From: Solirubrobacter phytolaccae
GTDB lineage: Bacteria > Actinomycetota > Thermoleophilia > Solirubrobacterales > Solirubrobacteraceae
Assembly (NCBI RefSeq): GCF_027587195.1
Contig: NZ_JAPDDP010000031.1
Coordinates: 1-64,000 of the forward strand
Length of the DNA stretch: 64,000 nucleotides
Direction: 5' to 3'
Under the pieces are notes generated by a model. That model had not been told where the DNA came from. It searched no databases and saw nothing but the letters and a program-made list of their open reading frames with translations. Below are positions 41,551 through 50,550 of this stretch, piece by piece (position 1 is the first letter of the stretch; every line of letters starts with the position of its first letter). A program made the translations under genes and the position numbers.

Positions 41551-42079
41551 AGTCGGACGGCAGCAGGCTGTAGATCACCGTGTCCCGGCGTCCACCCTTG
41601 AACGGGAGGTGCGCTCGCAGCAGCCCTTCGCGCGTGAACCCACAGCGCTCGGCGACCCGCTGGGAGGCGACGTTGTCGGGGCCGCACGTGAGCTCCAGGC
41701 GCGCGACGTCGAGCTCGTCGAACGCCCAGCGCGCGAGCAGGCGGACGGCGTGCGTGGCGACTCCGCGCCCGCGTGCGTGCGGCGCCAGCCAGTAGCCGAT
41801 CCCGGCACGGCCCTCGCAGAAGCCGTGCAAAGACACGCCTCCCAGGACGACGTCACCGACCGCCGCGAACGCGATCTGCCGACCGCAGCGGCGCGCGTCC
41901 TCCAACTCGACCAGGTGCTCCCGCGCGGCGCTCTCAGTGAGCGGCGCCCAGTCGGAGAAGCGCGCGAACACCGGATCGTGGAACGCCGCGACCATCGCCG
42001 GCACGTCGGCCTCACGCCAGGGACGCAACGTCACGCGCTCGTCGGCGAGCGGAGGGCTCGGCCACGGCAACTCGGCCAT
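41549..42079 (-). CDS. GNAT-family N-acetyltransferase (RimJ/RimL-like)
   Basis: A 176-residue acetyltransferase. It starts RVTLRPWREADVPAMVAAF, has GYWLAPHARGRGVATHAVRL for acetyl-CoA binding, and ends with LELTCGPDNVASQRVAERCG and FTREGLLR, the pattern of RimJ/RimL ribosomal-protein or small-molecule acetyltransferases. The target is unknown. It follows miaB with 11 nt between and probably shares its transcript. Confidence 0.88.
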   Translation of the reverse strand: MAELPWPSPPLADERVTLRPWREADVPAMVAAFHDPVFARFSDWAPLTESAAREHLVELEDARRCGRQIAFAAVGDVVLGGVSLHGFCEGRAGIGYWLAPHARGRGVATHAVRLLARWAFDELDVARLELTCGPDNVASQRVAERCGFTREGLLRAHLPFKGGRRDTVIYSLLPSD

Positions 42080-42090
42080 GGCCGAGAACG

Positions 42091-43410
42091 CTACGCCACG
42101 CGCGAGAGCAGCGACTCGCTGCCGGTCAGCGACTGCGACGTGGCCGTCGCGATCTCGACCGAGACGAACTCGCCGGGCGCGGCGAGACCGTCGAAGTTCA
42201 CGACCTTGTTGTGCGTCGTGCGCCCGCGCAGGCGCGCCGGGTCGTAGCGCGACGGGCCGTCGACGAGCACGTCGAGCGTCCGCCCCACGAACCGCTGCGC
42301 GCGCTCACGGGCACGCCGCTGGACGGCCTCGACGAGCCGCTCCATCCGCTCGGTCTGCACCTCGTGCGGGACGAACTCGTCCACGAACTCAGCGGCCTCG
42401 GTGTCACGCCGGGGCGAGTAGATGAACGTGAAGGCGCCGTCGAAGCCGACCTCCTCGACCACCTCGAGCGTCTCGGCGAACTCCGCCTCGGTCTCCCCCG
42501 GGAAGCCGACGATGATGTCCGTCGTGATCGCGCAGTCCGGCACGTGCTCGCGGATCAGCGCGACGCGGTCCATGAAGCGCTCACGCCCGTACGTGCGGCG
42601 CATGCGCTTGAGCACCCGCGACGAGCCCGCCTGCAGCGGCAGGTGGATGTGCTGGCAGACGCTCTCCAGCTCAGCGTGCGCGCGGATGACGTCCTCGGTC
42701 ATGTGCGCCGGGTGCGGGCTCGTGTAGCGGATGCGCTCGATGCCGTCGATCGCGTCCACGGCGTGCAGCAGCTCGGAGAACTTGCGCGGCTCCGGCCGTA
42801 GCCGTGTGCCGTAGGAGTTCACGTTCTGGCCGAGCAGCGTCACCTCACGCACGCCCTCGGACGCGAGCACGCGCACCTCTTCCACCAGCTCCTCGAACGG
42901 CCGCGAGACCTCGCGGCCGCGCGTGGACGGCACGATGCAGTACGAGCACTTCATGTTGCAGCCGGCGCTGATCTGCACCCACGCGTGGACGTCCCGCGCG
43001 CGCTTGCCCGGCAGATGACCGGTGAAGCCCTCGAACTCGAAGAAGCCCTGGGCGGTGAGGCTGTCGCTCGTCAGGAACTCGGCGAGCTTGTGCACCTGGC
43101 CCGGGCCGAAGGCGACGTCCACGAACGGGTAGTCGCGGAAGACCTGGTCCTTGACCGACTGCGCCCAACAGCCGCCGACGCCGATCACGCGCTCGGGATC
43201 CTTGCGCTTGAGCGCGCGGGCGTCGTAGAGGTGGCTGACGAAGCGCTCGTCCGCCTTCTCGCGGATCGAGCACGTGTTGAACAGGATCAGGTCCGCTTCC
43301 TCGCGCGCCGGCGCCTCCGAATACCCGAGCGACTCGAGCATGCCCTTCATGCGCTCGGAGTCGTGCTCGTTCATCTGGCACCCGAAGGTGGTTACGTGGA
43401 AGCGCTTCAT
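42091..43410 (-). CDS. miaB: tRNA-2-methylthio-N6-dimethylallyladenosine synthase
   Basis: A 439-residue radical SAM enzyme that adds a methylthio group to i6A37 of tRNA. The N-terminal domain binds a cluster through Cys in TTFGCQMNEHDSERM, LFNTCSIREKA and GVGGCWAQ. The radical SAM motif is SAGCNMKCSYCIVPSTRG. The C-terminal TRAM domain starts RFVGRTLDVLVDGPS. It acts after MiaA. The start is 5 nt after the rny stop. Confidence 0.95.
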   Translation of the reverse strand: MKRFHVTTFGCQMNEHDSERMKGMLESLGYSEAPAREEADLILFNTCSIREKADERFVSHLYDARALKRKDPERVIGVGGCWAQSVKDQVFRDYPFVDVAFGPGQVHKLAEFLTSDSLTAQGFFEFEGFTGHLPGKRARDVHAWVQISAGCNMKCSYCIVPSTRGREVSRPFEELVEEVRVLASEGVREVTLLGQNVNSYGTRLRPEPRKFSELLHAVDAIDGIERIRYTSPHPAHMTEDVIRAHAELESVCQHIHLPLQAGSSRVLKRMRRTYGRERFMDRVALIREHVPDCAITTDIIVGFPGETEAEFAETLEVVEEVGFDGAFTFIYSPRRDTEAAEFVDEFVPHEVQTERMERLVEAVQRRARERAQRFVGRTLDVLVDGPSRYDPARLRGRTTHNKVVNFDGLAAPGEFVSVEIATATSQSLTGSESLLSRVA

Positions 43411-43415
43411 GACGG

Positions 43416-44879
43416 CTAACGAGCGTAGTCGGTGGCGCGCGACTCGCGGATGACGGTGACCTTGATCTGGCCCGGGTACTCGAGCTCCTGCTCGATCTCG
43501 CGGGCGATCGAGTGGCTGAGCAGGACGGCGCCATCGTCGTCGAGCGCGCCCGGAACGACCATGACGCGGATCTCGCGGCCGGCCTGCATGGCGTAGACCT
43601 TGTCCACGCCGTCGTGGCGGGTCGCGATCTGCTCGAGGTCGCGCAGGCGCTTGACGTACTGCTCGAGCGACTCGCCGCGGGCACCGGGCCGGGCGCCGGA
43701 CAGCGCGTCGGCGGCCTGGACGATCACGGCCTCGACGGTCTGCGGCTCGACCTCGTTGTGGTGCGCCTCCATCGCGTGCGCAACGGCCTCGGACTCGCCG
43801 TGGCGGCGGGCCAGGTCGCCGCCGACCAGCGCGTGCGGGCCCTCGACCTCGTGGGAGACCGCCTTGCCGATGTCGTGCAGCAGCGCGGCGCGGCGGGCCG
43901 TCTTCGGGCTCGCCCCCAGCTCCTCGGCCATCATCGCGGCGAGGTGCGCGCACTCGATCGAGTGCGCGAGGACGTTCTGGCCGTAGCTCGTGCGGTACTT
44001 CAGGCGGCCGAGGATGCGGACGAGCTCGGAGTCCAGGCCCTGGACGTTGGACTCGAGCGCGGCCTGCTCGCCCGACTCGACGATGTGGGACTCGAGCTCG
44101 GACTTGGCCTGGTAGTAGGTCTCCTCGATCCGCGCCGGGTGGATGCGGCCGTCCTGCAGGAGCTTCTCGAGCGTCATCCGGGCGATCTCGCGGCGGACGC
44201 CGTCGAAGCCGGAGAGGATGACCGCGTTCGGCGTGTCGTCGATGATGAAGTCGACGCCCGTGAGGTGCTCGAGCGCGCGGATGTTGCGGCCCTCGCGGCC
44301 GATGATGCGGCCCTTCATGTCGTCGGCGGGCAGCTGGACGACGGAGACCGTGGTCTCGGCGGCGTGGCCCGCCGCGAGGCGCTGCATGACCACGGCGAGG
44401 ATGTTGCGGACGCGGCGGTCGGCGTCGCGCTTGGTCTCCTCCTCGATCTGGCGGACGAGGCGGGCGGAGTCGTGACGGATCTGGTCCTCGAGCTCCTTGA
44501 GCAGAAGCTGCTTGGCCTGTGATGCGGAGTAGCCGGACGTGCGCTCGAGCGCCTTGACGTGGCGCTCGTGCGCCTCGTCGGCGCGCTGGGTGTGCTGGGC
44601 GAGCGTCTCCGCTCGGGCCTCGAGCTCGGCGGCGCGCGTCTCCAGGGCCTCCTCGCGAGCGACCAGGCGCTCTTCGAGGCGCCCGATCTCCTGCCGGCGG
44701 TTGAGGGCGTCGTCCGTCTCAGCGGCGCTGGCGGCGGCTTCGGCCGGGCCCACGGGGGCTCTCGACCCGGACGATCCGGCGCTCCCCGCGGCCGCGAGCC
44801 CAGGGGCCCGCTTGACCAGCAGGAGTGCCGCGACCACCAAGCCGACCGCGAGCACGGTGGCCGCGATCACAGTTTCCAT
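43416..44879 (-). CDS. rny: Ribonuclease Y
   Basis: A 487-residue membrane-anchored endoribonuclease that starts bulk mRNA decay. Residues 1-22 are a membrane helix, 30-55 an Ala/Gly/Pro-rich linker, and 57-150 a long coiled coil. A KH domain ([19 protein letters not shown]) follows, then the HD domain with the metal pair in [16 protein letters not shown] and [14 protein letters not shown]. The linker after the membrane helix is unusually Ala/Ser/Pro rich, fitting the GC content. It is followed closely by miaB. Confidence 0.94.
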   Translation of the reverse strand: METVIAATVLAVGLVVAALLLVKRAPGLAAAGSAGSSGSRAPVGPAEAAASAAETDDALNRRQEIGRLEERLVAREEALETRAAELEARAETLAQHTQRADEAHERHVKALERTSGYSASQAKQLLLKELEDQIRHDSARLVRQIEEETKRDADRRVRNILAVVMQRLAAGHAAETTVSVVQLPADDMKGRIIGREGRNIRALEHLTGVDFIIDDTPNAVILSGFDGVRREIARMTLEKLLQDGRIHPARIEETYYQAKSELESHIVESGEQAALESNVQGLDSELVRILGRLKYRTSYGQNVLAHSIECAHLAAMMAEELGASPKTARRAALLHDIGKAVSHEVEGPHALVGGDLARRHGESEAVAHAMEAHHNEVEPQTVEAVIVQAADALSGARPGARGESLEQYVKRLRDLEQIATRHDGVDKVYAMQAGREIRVMVVPGALDDDGAVLLSHSIAREIEQELEYPGQIKVTVIRESRATDYAR

Positions 44880-44904
44880 TGTCCAGTGTCCTCTCTCCGT
44901 ACGC

Positions 44905-44919
44905 CGCCCTACTAGGGCG
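44905..44919. promoter_or_regulatory. Perfect palindrome before rny
   Basis: CGCCCTACTAGGGCG: 7-bp arms around a single base, 26-40 bp before the rny ATG. It might be an operator or the base of an RNA hairpin in the rny leader, where autoregulation of the nuclease would act. No known regulator matches it by eye. Confidence 0.4.
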
Positions 44920-44999
44920 CGGCGAGATCCGATGCTTCGATTTCAAGAGGCGGCAGATCGGGTCGACCCGGAGGTCCGGAACGAGGGATCAGCATGAAA

Positions 45000-45019
45000 G
45001 GCGGCCGAGGACGGCCGCC
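45000..45019 (-). terminator. Possible intrinsic terminator after recA-recX
   Basis: GGCGGCC and GGCCGCC arms (45000-45006, 45013-45019) with a six-base loop. On the - strand the hairpin is followed by TTTC. It lies about 320 nt downstream of the recX stop and upstream of rny. Confidence 0.45.
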
Positions 45020-45337
45020 GCGTCAGGTGGCGGCGGTCAGAAGTGAGTTCGAAGGGTGCCTAACGGGCGCCGGAGCCCGCTGGGTGGGCGCTCTCGCCCG
45101 AGTTGATGCGTGGTGGCCGTCAAGACTGAAGCTGCTGAATCACAAGTGAAATTGGCTTGATTTGCTGCTGGTTTCAAAGGGGCCGCGTAGACCCGGTCTG
45201 TCGCTGCGGCGGATCGTAGTACTGCAGAGTGCCGCACGCAACGACGCTCGGGCGCGACCGGGCCGGCAGTTGTCGCTCACGGGGCGAGAACACCCCGCGC
45301 ACGGCCGGATCGGCGCGGCTGCGAGACGTGAAACGTG

Positions 45338-46216
45338 TCAGCGCTCGACGGCGGAGGCGGCGTGGCGCCGCAACGCATCGTGCGCGAGCTCGAGGTCGAA
45401 CCCCTTGCGCACGAGGAAGCCCAGCGCCTTCTCGCGGTCTCGCGGCGCCTCGGGCGGAACCGGGTAGCGCCGGGCGAGCAGGGCCGTCGCGGCCGCCAGC
45501 TCGTCGTGGTCGCCGGCCGCGAGCGCGGCGGCGATGTGCGTGCGGTCCACGCCGAGCTCGCGCAGCCGGCGCTCGATGCGCTCCGCGCCCCAGTTGTCCA
45601 GGTTGCGCCGATCTTCGGCGAAGCGCTGCGCGTAGCCCGCGTCGTCCACGTAGCCGCAGGACTTCAGCTCGTCGAGGACCTCGTCGATCAGCGGCGCCTC
45701 GACGTCGTTGCGCTCCAGTCGCGCCCGGACCTCGGCCTCGGTGCGCTCACGCCGCGAGAGAAAGCGCCAGGCGGCGTTGAACGCCTCCTCGCGCAGCTGG
45801 TCCTCGGAGGCCGCGGGCGGCTCGCCGGAGAGGCTGCCGAGCGACTCGGGCGCGAAGTCGGCCGCGAGGGCCTCGAACGACAGCACGACGGGGCCGGGCG
45901 ACGAGTCCGTGGCGGGGCCGGTGGGGCCCGGCGACGAGTCCGTGGCGGGGCCGGCCGGAGCGTCAGCGGCGGCAGGCGGAGCGTCCGGGGCGGGGCCGGT
46001 CGCGGCGGGCGGTGCGTCCGCGGCGACGCCAGCGGGGCCGGGCGGAGAGTCGGCGGCGGGGCCGGTGGGCCGGGTCGCCGCGGGTGAAGAGGTGGGCTCG
46101 CCGCCGCGGGACGCGGCGGACGGGCCCGAACGGGCGGCGCCGGGCGAGGCCTCCGTGTCGGCGGAGGTCTCGCCCTGCGGGGTTGCGGGGCCGGAAGGCT
46201 CCGCGGCGCTGCCCAT
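45338..46216 (-). CDS. recX: Regulatory protein RecX with long Pro/Ala-rich extension
   Basis: A 292-residue protein. The RecX domain takes residues about 135-292 (AWRFLSRRERTEAEVRARLE, IDEVLDELKSCGYVDDAGYA, NWGAERIERRLRELG, RYPVPPEAPRDREKALGFLV), built of three-helix repeats. It binds RecA filaments and limits recombinase activity. The first about 130 residues are disordered, Ala/Pro/Gly/Ser rich, and include an 11-residue unit (TDSSPGP-type) duplicated as a 33-bp repeat at 45898-45963. It starts 15 nt after the recA stop, so the two are co-transcribed. The extension is much longer than usual. Confidence 0.92.
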   Translation of the reverse strand: MGSAAEPSGPATPQGETSADTEASPGAARSGPSAASRGGEPTSSPAATRPTGPAADSPPGPAGVAADAPPAATGPAPDAPPAAADAPAGPATDSSPGPTGPATDSSPGPVVLSFEALAADFAPESLGSLSGEPPAASEDQLREEAFNAAWRFLSRRERTEAEVRARLERNDVEAPLIDEVLDELKSCGYVDDAGYAQRFAEDRRNLDNWGAERIERRLRELGVDRTHIAAALAAGDHDELAAATALLARRYPVPPEAPRDREKALGFLVRKGFDLELAHDALRRHAASAVER

Positions 46217-46231
46217 AGCTAGAACGTGCCC

Positions 46232-47299
<1,068 letters not shown>

Positions 47300-47333
47300 G
47301 GACGTGCACGCTAGGGGCCGGGTCGGACGGATA

Positions 47334-47347
47334 CGAACATCTGTGCG
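47334..47347. promoter_or_regulatory. Degenerate LexA-type box upstream of recA
   Basis: CGAACATCTGTGCG matches GAAC, four bases, GTTC at all but one position. It lies about 35-50 bp before the recA ATG. Immediately beyond, at 47352-47370, are two GGCACAC direct repeats. The match is by eye. Confidence 0.4.
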
Positions 47348-47377
47348 CTTTTGGCACACAAAAGGCACACTTCTGTG

Positions 47378-49807
47378 TCAGTTCGTAGGCAACGTGAACC
47401 AAAAGGTCGAGCCGGTGTCCTCGACGCTCTCAAAGCCCATCGTCCCGCCGTGCGCGATCACGATGTCGTGGGCCAGCGCCAGCCCGAGACCGGTCCCGCC
47501 CACCCGCACCGCTTCCTCGCGCGCGACCCGGAAGAACTTCTCGAACACCCGCGCCTGCTGGCCGACCGGGATGCCGAGCCCGTCGTCGGACACGGTCACG
47601 CGCACGACCCCCTCGGCGCACTCGGCGTCGATCCGCACCACGCCGCCATCGGGCGAGTACTTGATCGCGTTCGAGAGCAGGTTCGCGACCACCTGCGCCA
47701 CCCGCGCCCGGTCGCCGCGCGCCATGACCGGCGTCGGGCACGGCCGCAGCTCGAGCCGGTGCGCCTCGCTCTGCCCCGCGAACACGGCCACGGCCTCGGC
47801 CAGCAGCTCGCCCACGTCGAACGAGGCGAGGGCCAGCACGAGCCGCTGCTCCTCGATCGTCTGCAGGTCCAGGAAGTCGTCGATCAGCGACGAGAGCCGC
47901 TTCGCCTCGCGGTGCACCGTGCCCAGGATCTCCGCGCGCGAGCTCTCGTCGAGCGGGCGCGTGCGCAGCAGGTCGGTGTAGCCGACCACGGACGCGAGCG
48001 GCGTGCGCAGCTCGTGCGAGACGGTCTGCATCAGGGTCGACTTGAGCTGGTCGACCTCGCGCTCGCGCGTGACGTCGCGCAGCACCACCAGGCGACCGAT
48101 CCGCGCGCCGTGCGCGTCGTCGATCGGCGCCGTGTAGCGCTCGAGCACGAACCCGGACACCGCCAGCTCGTCCGCGGTCGGCTCGTCGGAGTCGGCGAGC
48201 ACCGACTCCCAGTCGGCGAAGTACGACTCGCGGTCGAACGCGACCGGCAGCGGCCCGCGATCCGCCCCGATCGCCGACCCGATCGGCATCTCCAGCCGCG
48301 CGGAGAGCTGCTCCATCGCCGCGTTCGCGAACACGACCTCGTGGTCGAGGCCGACCAGCGCGATCCCCTCGCGCACGCCGTCGAGCACCGCGGCGTTGAC
48401 CTGCGAGAGCCAACCCTGCTGCCCGAGCGCGTCCGCCTCCGCGAGCGCGGTCGCCGCCTGGCCGGCGAGCCGCAGCACGCTCTCGGCCTCGGCGGTCGAG
48501 AAGCCGTCGGAGGTCACGCCCCCGAGCGAGGCCACGCCGATCGAGCGCTCGCCGATCTGCAGCGGCACGTGCAGCTCCCAGCGCACCGGCACCTCCCCGG
48601 CGAGCCCGCGGACGAGGAACGAGGAGTCCTCGAGGGCCAGGACGTCGCGCCCCGCGACCGCCCGCGCCGCCGCGCCCTCCCCGCCCGCCGCGACCCGCTC
48701 GGGCAGCGAGGCGGGATCGAGCCCGACCGCCGCCGCGCGCGCCCAGCGCTCCTGGTCCTGCCAGGAGCCCGCGTACAGGACCCCGACGTCGGCACCCGCC
48801 GCCTCGACCAGCCCGGACAGCGCGATCCACGCCAGCACGGCGGTCTCGCGCTCGGTCGCCAGCGTGTCCGCGAAGGACGCGTAGGCCTCGGCCCGGCGCT
48901 TCTGGTCGGCCAGCTGCGCCGCGGTCGCCGACAGCTCGTCACGCTGCGCGCGCAGCTCGTCGCTCGACGCCGACAGCTCTTCCTGGTGCTCCTCGAGCTC
49001 GATCGCCTGCATCTCGAGCTCCGTGTTCTGGCTCTCCAGCTCGTCCCGCGATTGCTCGAGCGAGCGGGCCATGGCGTTGAAGGTCGCCCCGAGCCGGCCG
49101 AGCTCACCACGCCCCGACGTGACGACGGTCGCGTCGAGCTCGCCCTGGCGCACGCGCTCCGCGGCCGCCGCGAGCTGCCCGACCGGCCGCACGATCCGCC
49201 GGGCGACGTACAGCGTGACCCACACCAGCGCGCCGATGCACGCGAGCAGGCCGACGAACGAGATCAGGAAGGCACGGTCGGTCGCCTGGTCGGCCTTCGC
49301 CGCCTGGCGCGCGGACCGCTCCTGCTCGGCCGCGGTCAGGTCGACGATGCGCTCCTCGACGGCGTTGGCCCGCGCGGTCCCTTCGGCCGCGCTCGCGAAC
49401 GCCCGCCCCGCGGCGACACCGTCCTCGCGCGTGCGCGCGATGACCGCGTCCGCGTAGTCGTTGATGTAGGAGAGCGCCTCGGCGCGGATCGTCTCGGCGC
49501 GACGCAGCTGCGCGGGGTCGTCGTCGACCAGCGCCGCCAGGTCGAGCGTGGCGTCCGGCAGCGCGGCGCGCGCCTGCCGGTAGGCCTGCAGCAGGTCTTC
49601 GTTGCCGGCGATCAGGTAGCCGCGGACGTTCGTCTGGACCGCCAGCAGACGCTGCTGGGTGAGGTTGCCGGCGGCGATCACGGCCTGCGACTCGCGGGCC
49701 TGACGCGCGGTCGCCTGCTGGCGGGCGATCGCCCACGTGAGCAGCCCGATGACGGTTGCGACGAGCACGACGAGCCCGAGCGAGCCGAGCACCGTCCGCT
49801 TGGTCAT
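47378..49807 (-). CDS. CHASE3-HAMP-GAF-PAS sensor histidine kinase
   Basis: An 809-residue membrane kinase. TM1 (about 7-27), an extracytoplasmic CHASE3-like four-helix bundle (about 30-175; GYLIAGNEDLLQAYRQA), TM2 (about 182-203), HAMP (RRIVRPVGQLAAAAERVRQG), a Glu/Gln-rich coiled coil (about 255-320), GAF (about 325-465), PAS (about 475-590), HisKA with the phospho-acceptor in TVSHELRTPLASVVG (His about 597), and HATPase_c (LLSNAIKYSPDGG, SDDGLGIP, GGTGLGLAL). It starts inside the CheR stop (4-bp overlap). No response regulator is adjacent. The signal is unknown. Confidence 0.92.
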   Translation of the reverse strand: MTKRTVLGSLGLVVLVATVIGLLTWAIARQQATARQARESQAVIAAGNLTQQRLLAVQTNVRGYLIAGNEDLLQAYRQARAALPDATLDLAALVDDDPAQLRRAETIRAEALSYINDYADAVIARTREDGVAAGRAFASAAEGTARANAVEERIVDLTAAEQERSARQAAKADQATDRAFLISFVGLLACIGALVWVTLYVARRIVRPVGQLAAAAERVRQGELDATVVTSGRGELGRLGATFNAMARSLEQSRDELESQNTELEMQAIELEEHQEELSASSDELRAQRDELSATAAQLADQKRRAEAYASFADTLATERETAVLAWIALSGLVEAAGADVGVLYAGSWQDQERWARAAAVGLDPASLPERVAAGGEGAAARAVAGRDVLALEDSSFLVRGLAGEVPVRWELHVPLQIGERSIGVASLGGVTSDGFSTAEAESVLRLAGQAATALAEADALGQQGWLSQVNAAVLDGVREGIALVGLDHEVVFANAAMEQLSARLEMPIGSAIGADRGPLPVAFDRESYFADWESVLADSDEPTADELAVSGFVLERYTAPIDDAHGARIGRLVVLRDVTREREVDQLKSTLMQTVSHELRTPLASVVGYTDLLRTRPLDESSRAEILGTVHREAKRLSSLIDDFLDLQTIEEQRLVLALASFDVGELLAEAVAVFAGQSEAHRLELRPCPTPVMARGDRARVAQVVANLLSNAIKYSPDGGVVRIDAECAEGVVRVTVSDDGLGIPVGQQARVFEKFFRVAREEAVRVGGTGLGLALAHDIVIAHGGTMGFESVEDTGSTFWFTLPTN

Positions 49808-50493
49808 CCACCCACCCGCTCGTACGCGTGCGGGCCGATCACGCGCAGCCCGTACGCGCTGGGGTCGATCAGCCGCTCGCTGCGGCCGAGGAGCAGCACG
49901 CCGCGCCGTGAGAGCGCCGCGACGAGGTTCCCGTAGAGCCGTTTGCGGGCCGCCGGACTCATGTAGATCGCGACGTTGCGGCAGACGACGAGGCGCCAGC
50001 GGCCGGGCGGCGGGCCGTCGGCCACCAGGTCCCGCTGCTCGAAGCGCACGCGTGCCCGCACAGCGTCAGAAACGCCGTCGAAGACGCCGACTTGCGCTAT
50101 TGCGAGGTTTTCTTCGAGTAGATCGCTGCCGAGCAGCAATGCACGGTCGAGCGCGCCGATGCGCTCGAGCAGGATCCCGAGCGAGTACAGCTCCGAGCCG
50201 TCCGAGCAGCCTGCCGACCAGGCGCTGACCCGTGCGCCGCCGGCCAGCAGGCGTGGCAGCAGGTCGTGCTCGAGCAGCGCGAACTGGTGCGGGTCGCGGG
50301 ACATCGCGGTGTGCGAGATCGCGATCGAGCGCCGGAAGCGGCGTCGCTCGCCCGCGTCGCCGCGCAGCACCCGGGCCAGCGAGGCCGGGTCGTCCAGCTC
50401 CAGCCGCCGGCACGCGCGAGCCACCTGCTCGTCCACGTGCTCGTCCCGGAAATTGGCCAGCGGCAGCCCGCTGACGCGCTCTAGTTCGCCCAC
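49804..50493 (-). CDS. CheR-type methyltransferase, short
   Basis: A 229-residue SAM-dependent methyltransferase of the CheR type. It shows the substrate-binding RRFRRSIAISHTAMSRDPHQ (for NVTxFFRD), the SAM motif VSAWSAGCSDGSELYSLGI, LLGSDLLEENLAIAQVG, and the motif LVVCRNVAIYMSPAARKRL. It is shorter than E. coli CheR (286), with a reduced N-terminal domain. It overlaps the large sensor kinase by 4 bp, separately from the che operon at 59.7 kb. Its target may be a receptor, or the Gln/Glu-rich coiled coil of its partner kinase. Confidence 0.85.
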   Translation of the reverse strand: MGELERVSGLPLANFRDEHVDEQVARACRRLELDDPASLARVLRGDAGERRRFRRSIAISHTAMSRDPHQFALLEHDLLPRLLAGGARVSAWSAGCSDGSELYSLGILLERIGALDRALLLGSDLLEENLAIAQVGVFDGVSDAVRARVRFEQRDLVADGPPPGRWRLVVCRNVAIYMSPAARKRLYGNLVAALSRRGVLLLGRSERLIDPSAYGLRVIGPHAYERVGG

Positions 50494-50550
50494 TCCGGGG
50501 CGGACCGTAGCGGCGCTACGGCGCCGCCACTCGGACCGGATCCCGGTCTG

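Larger units (their letters stand above)
44880..45337 (-). other. 458-bp leader/intergenic region between recX and rny
   Basis: No supported gene. It holds a stable hairpin (45000-45019) that could end recA-recX transcripts, and a palindrome at 44905-44919. At about 45110-45180 it has a segment clearly richer in A and T than its surroundings, where an rny promoter could lie. Open frames here (such as a 66-residue one at 45037-45237) have no recognisable content. Confidence 0.45.

Noticed and set aside
45037-45237. 66-codon open frame between recX and rny
   Set aside because: It has no motif or ribosome site and crosses the A/T-richer segment. It may be chance.
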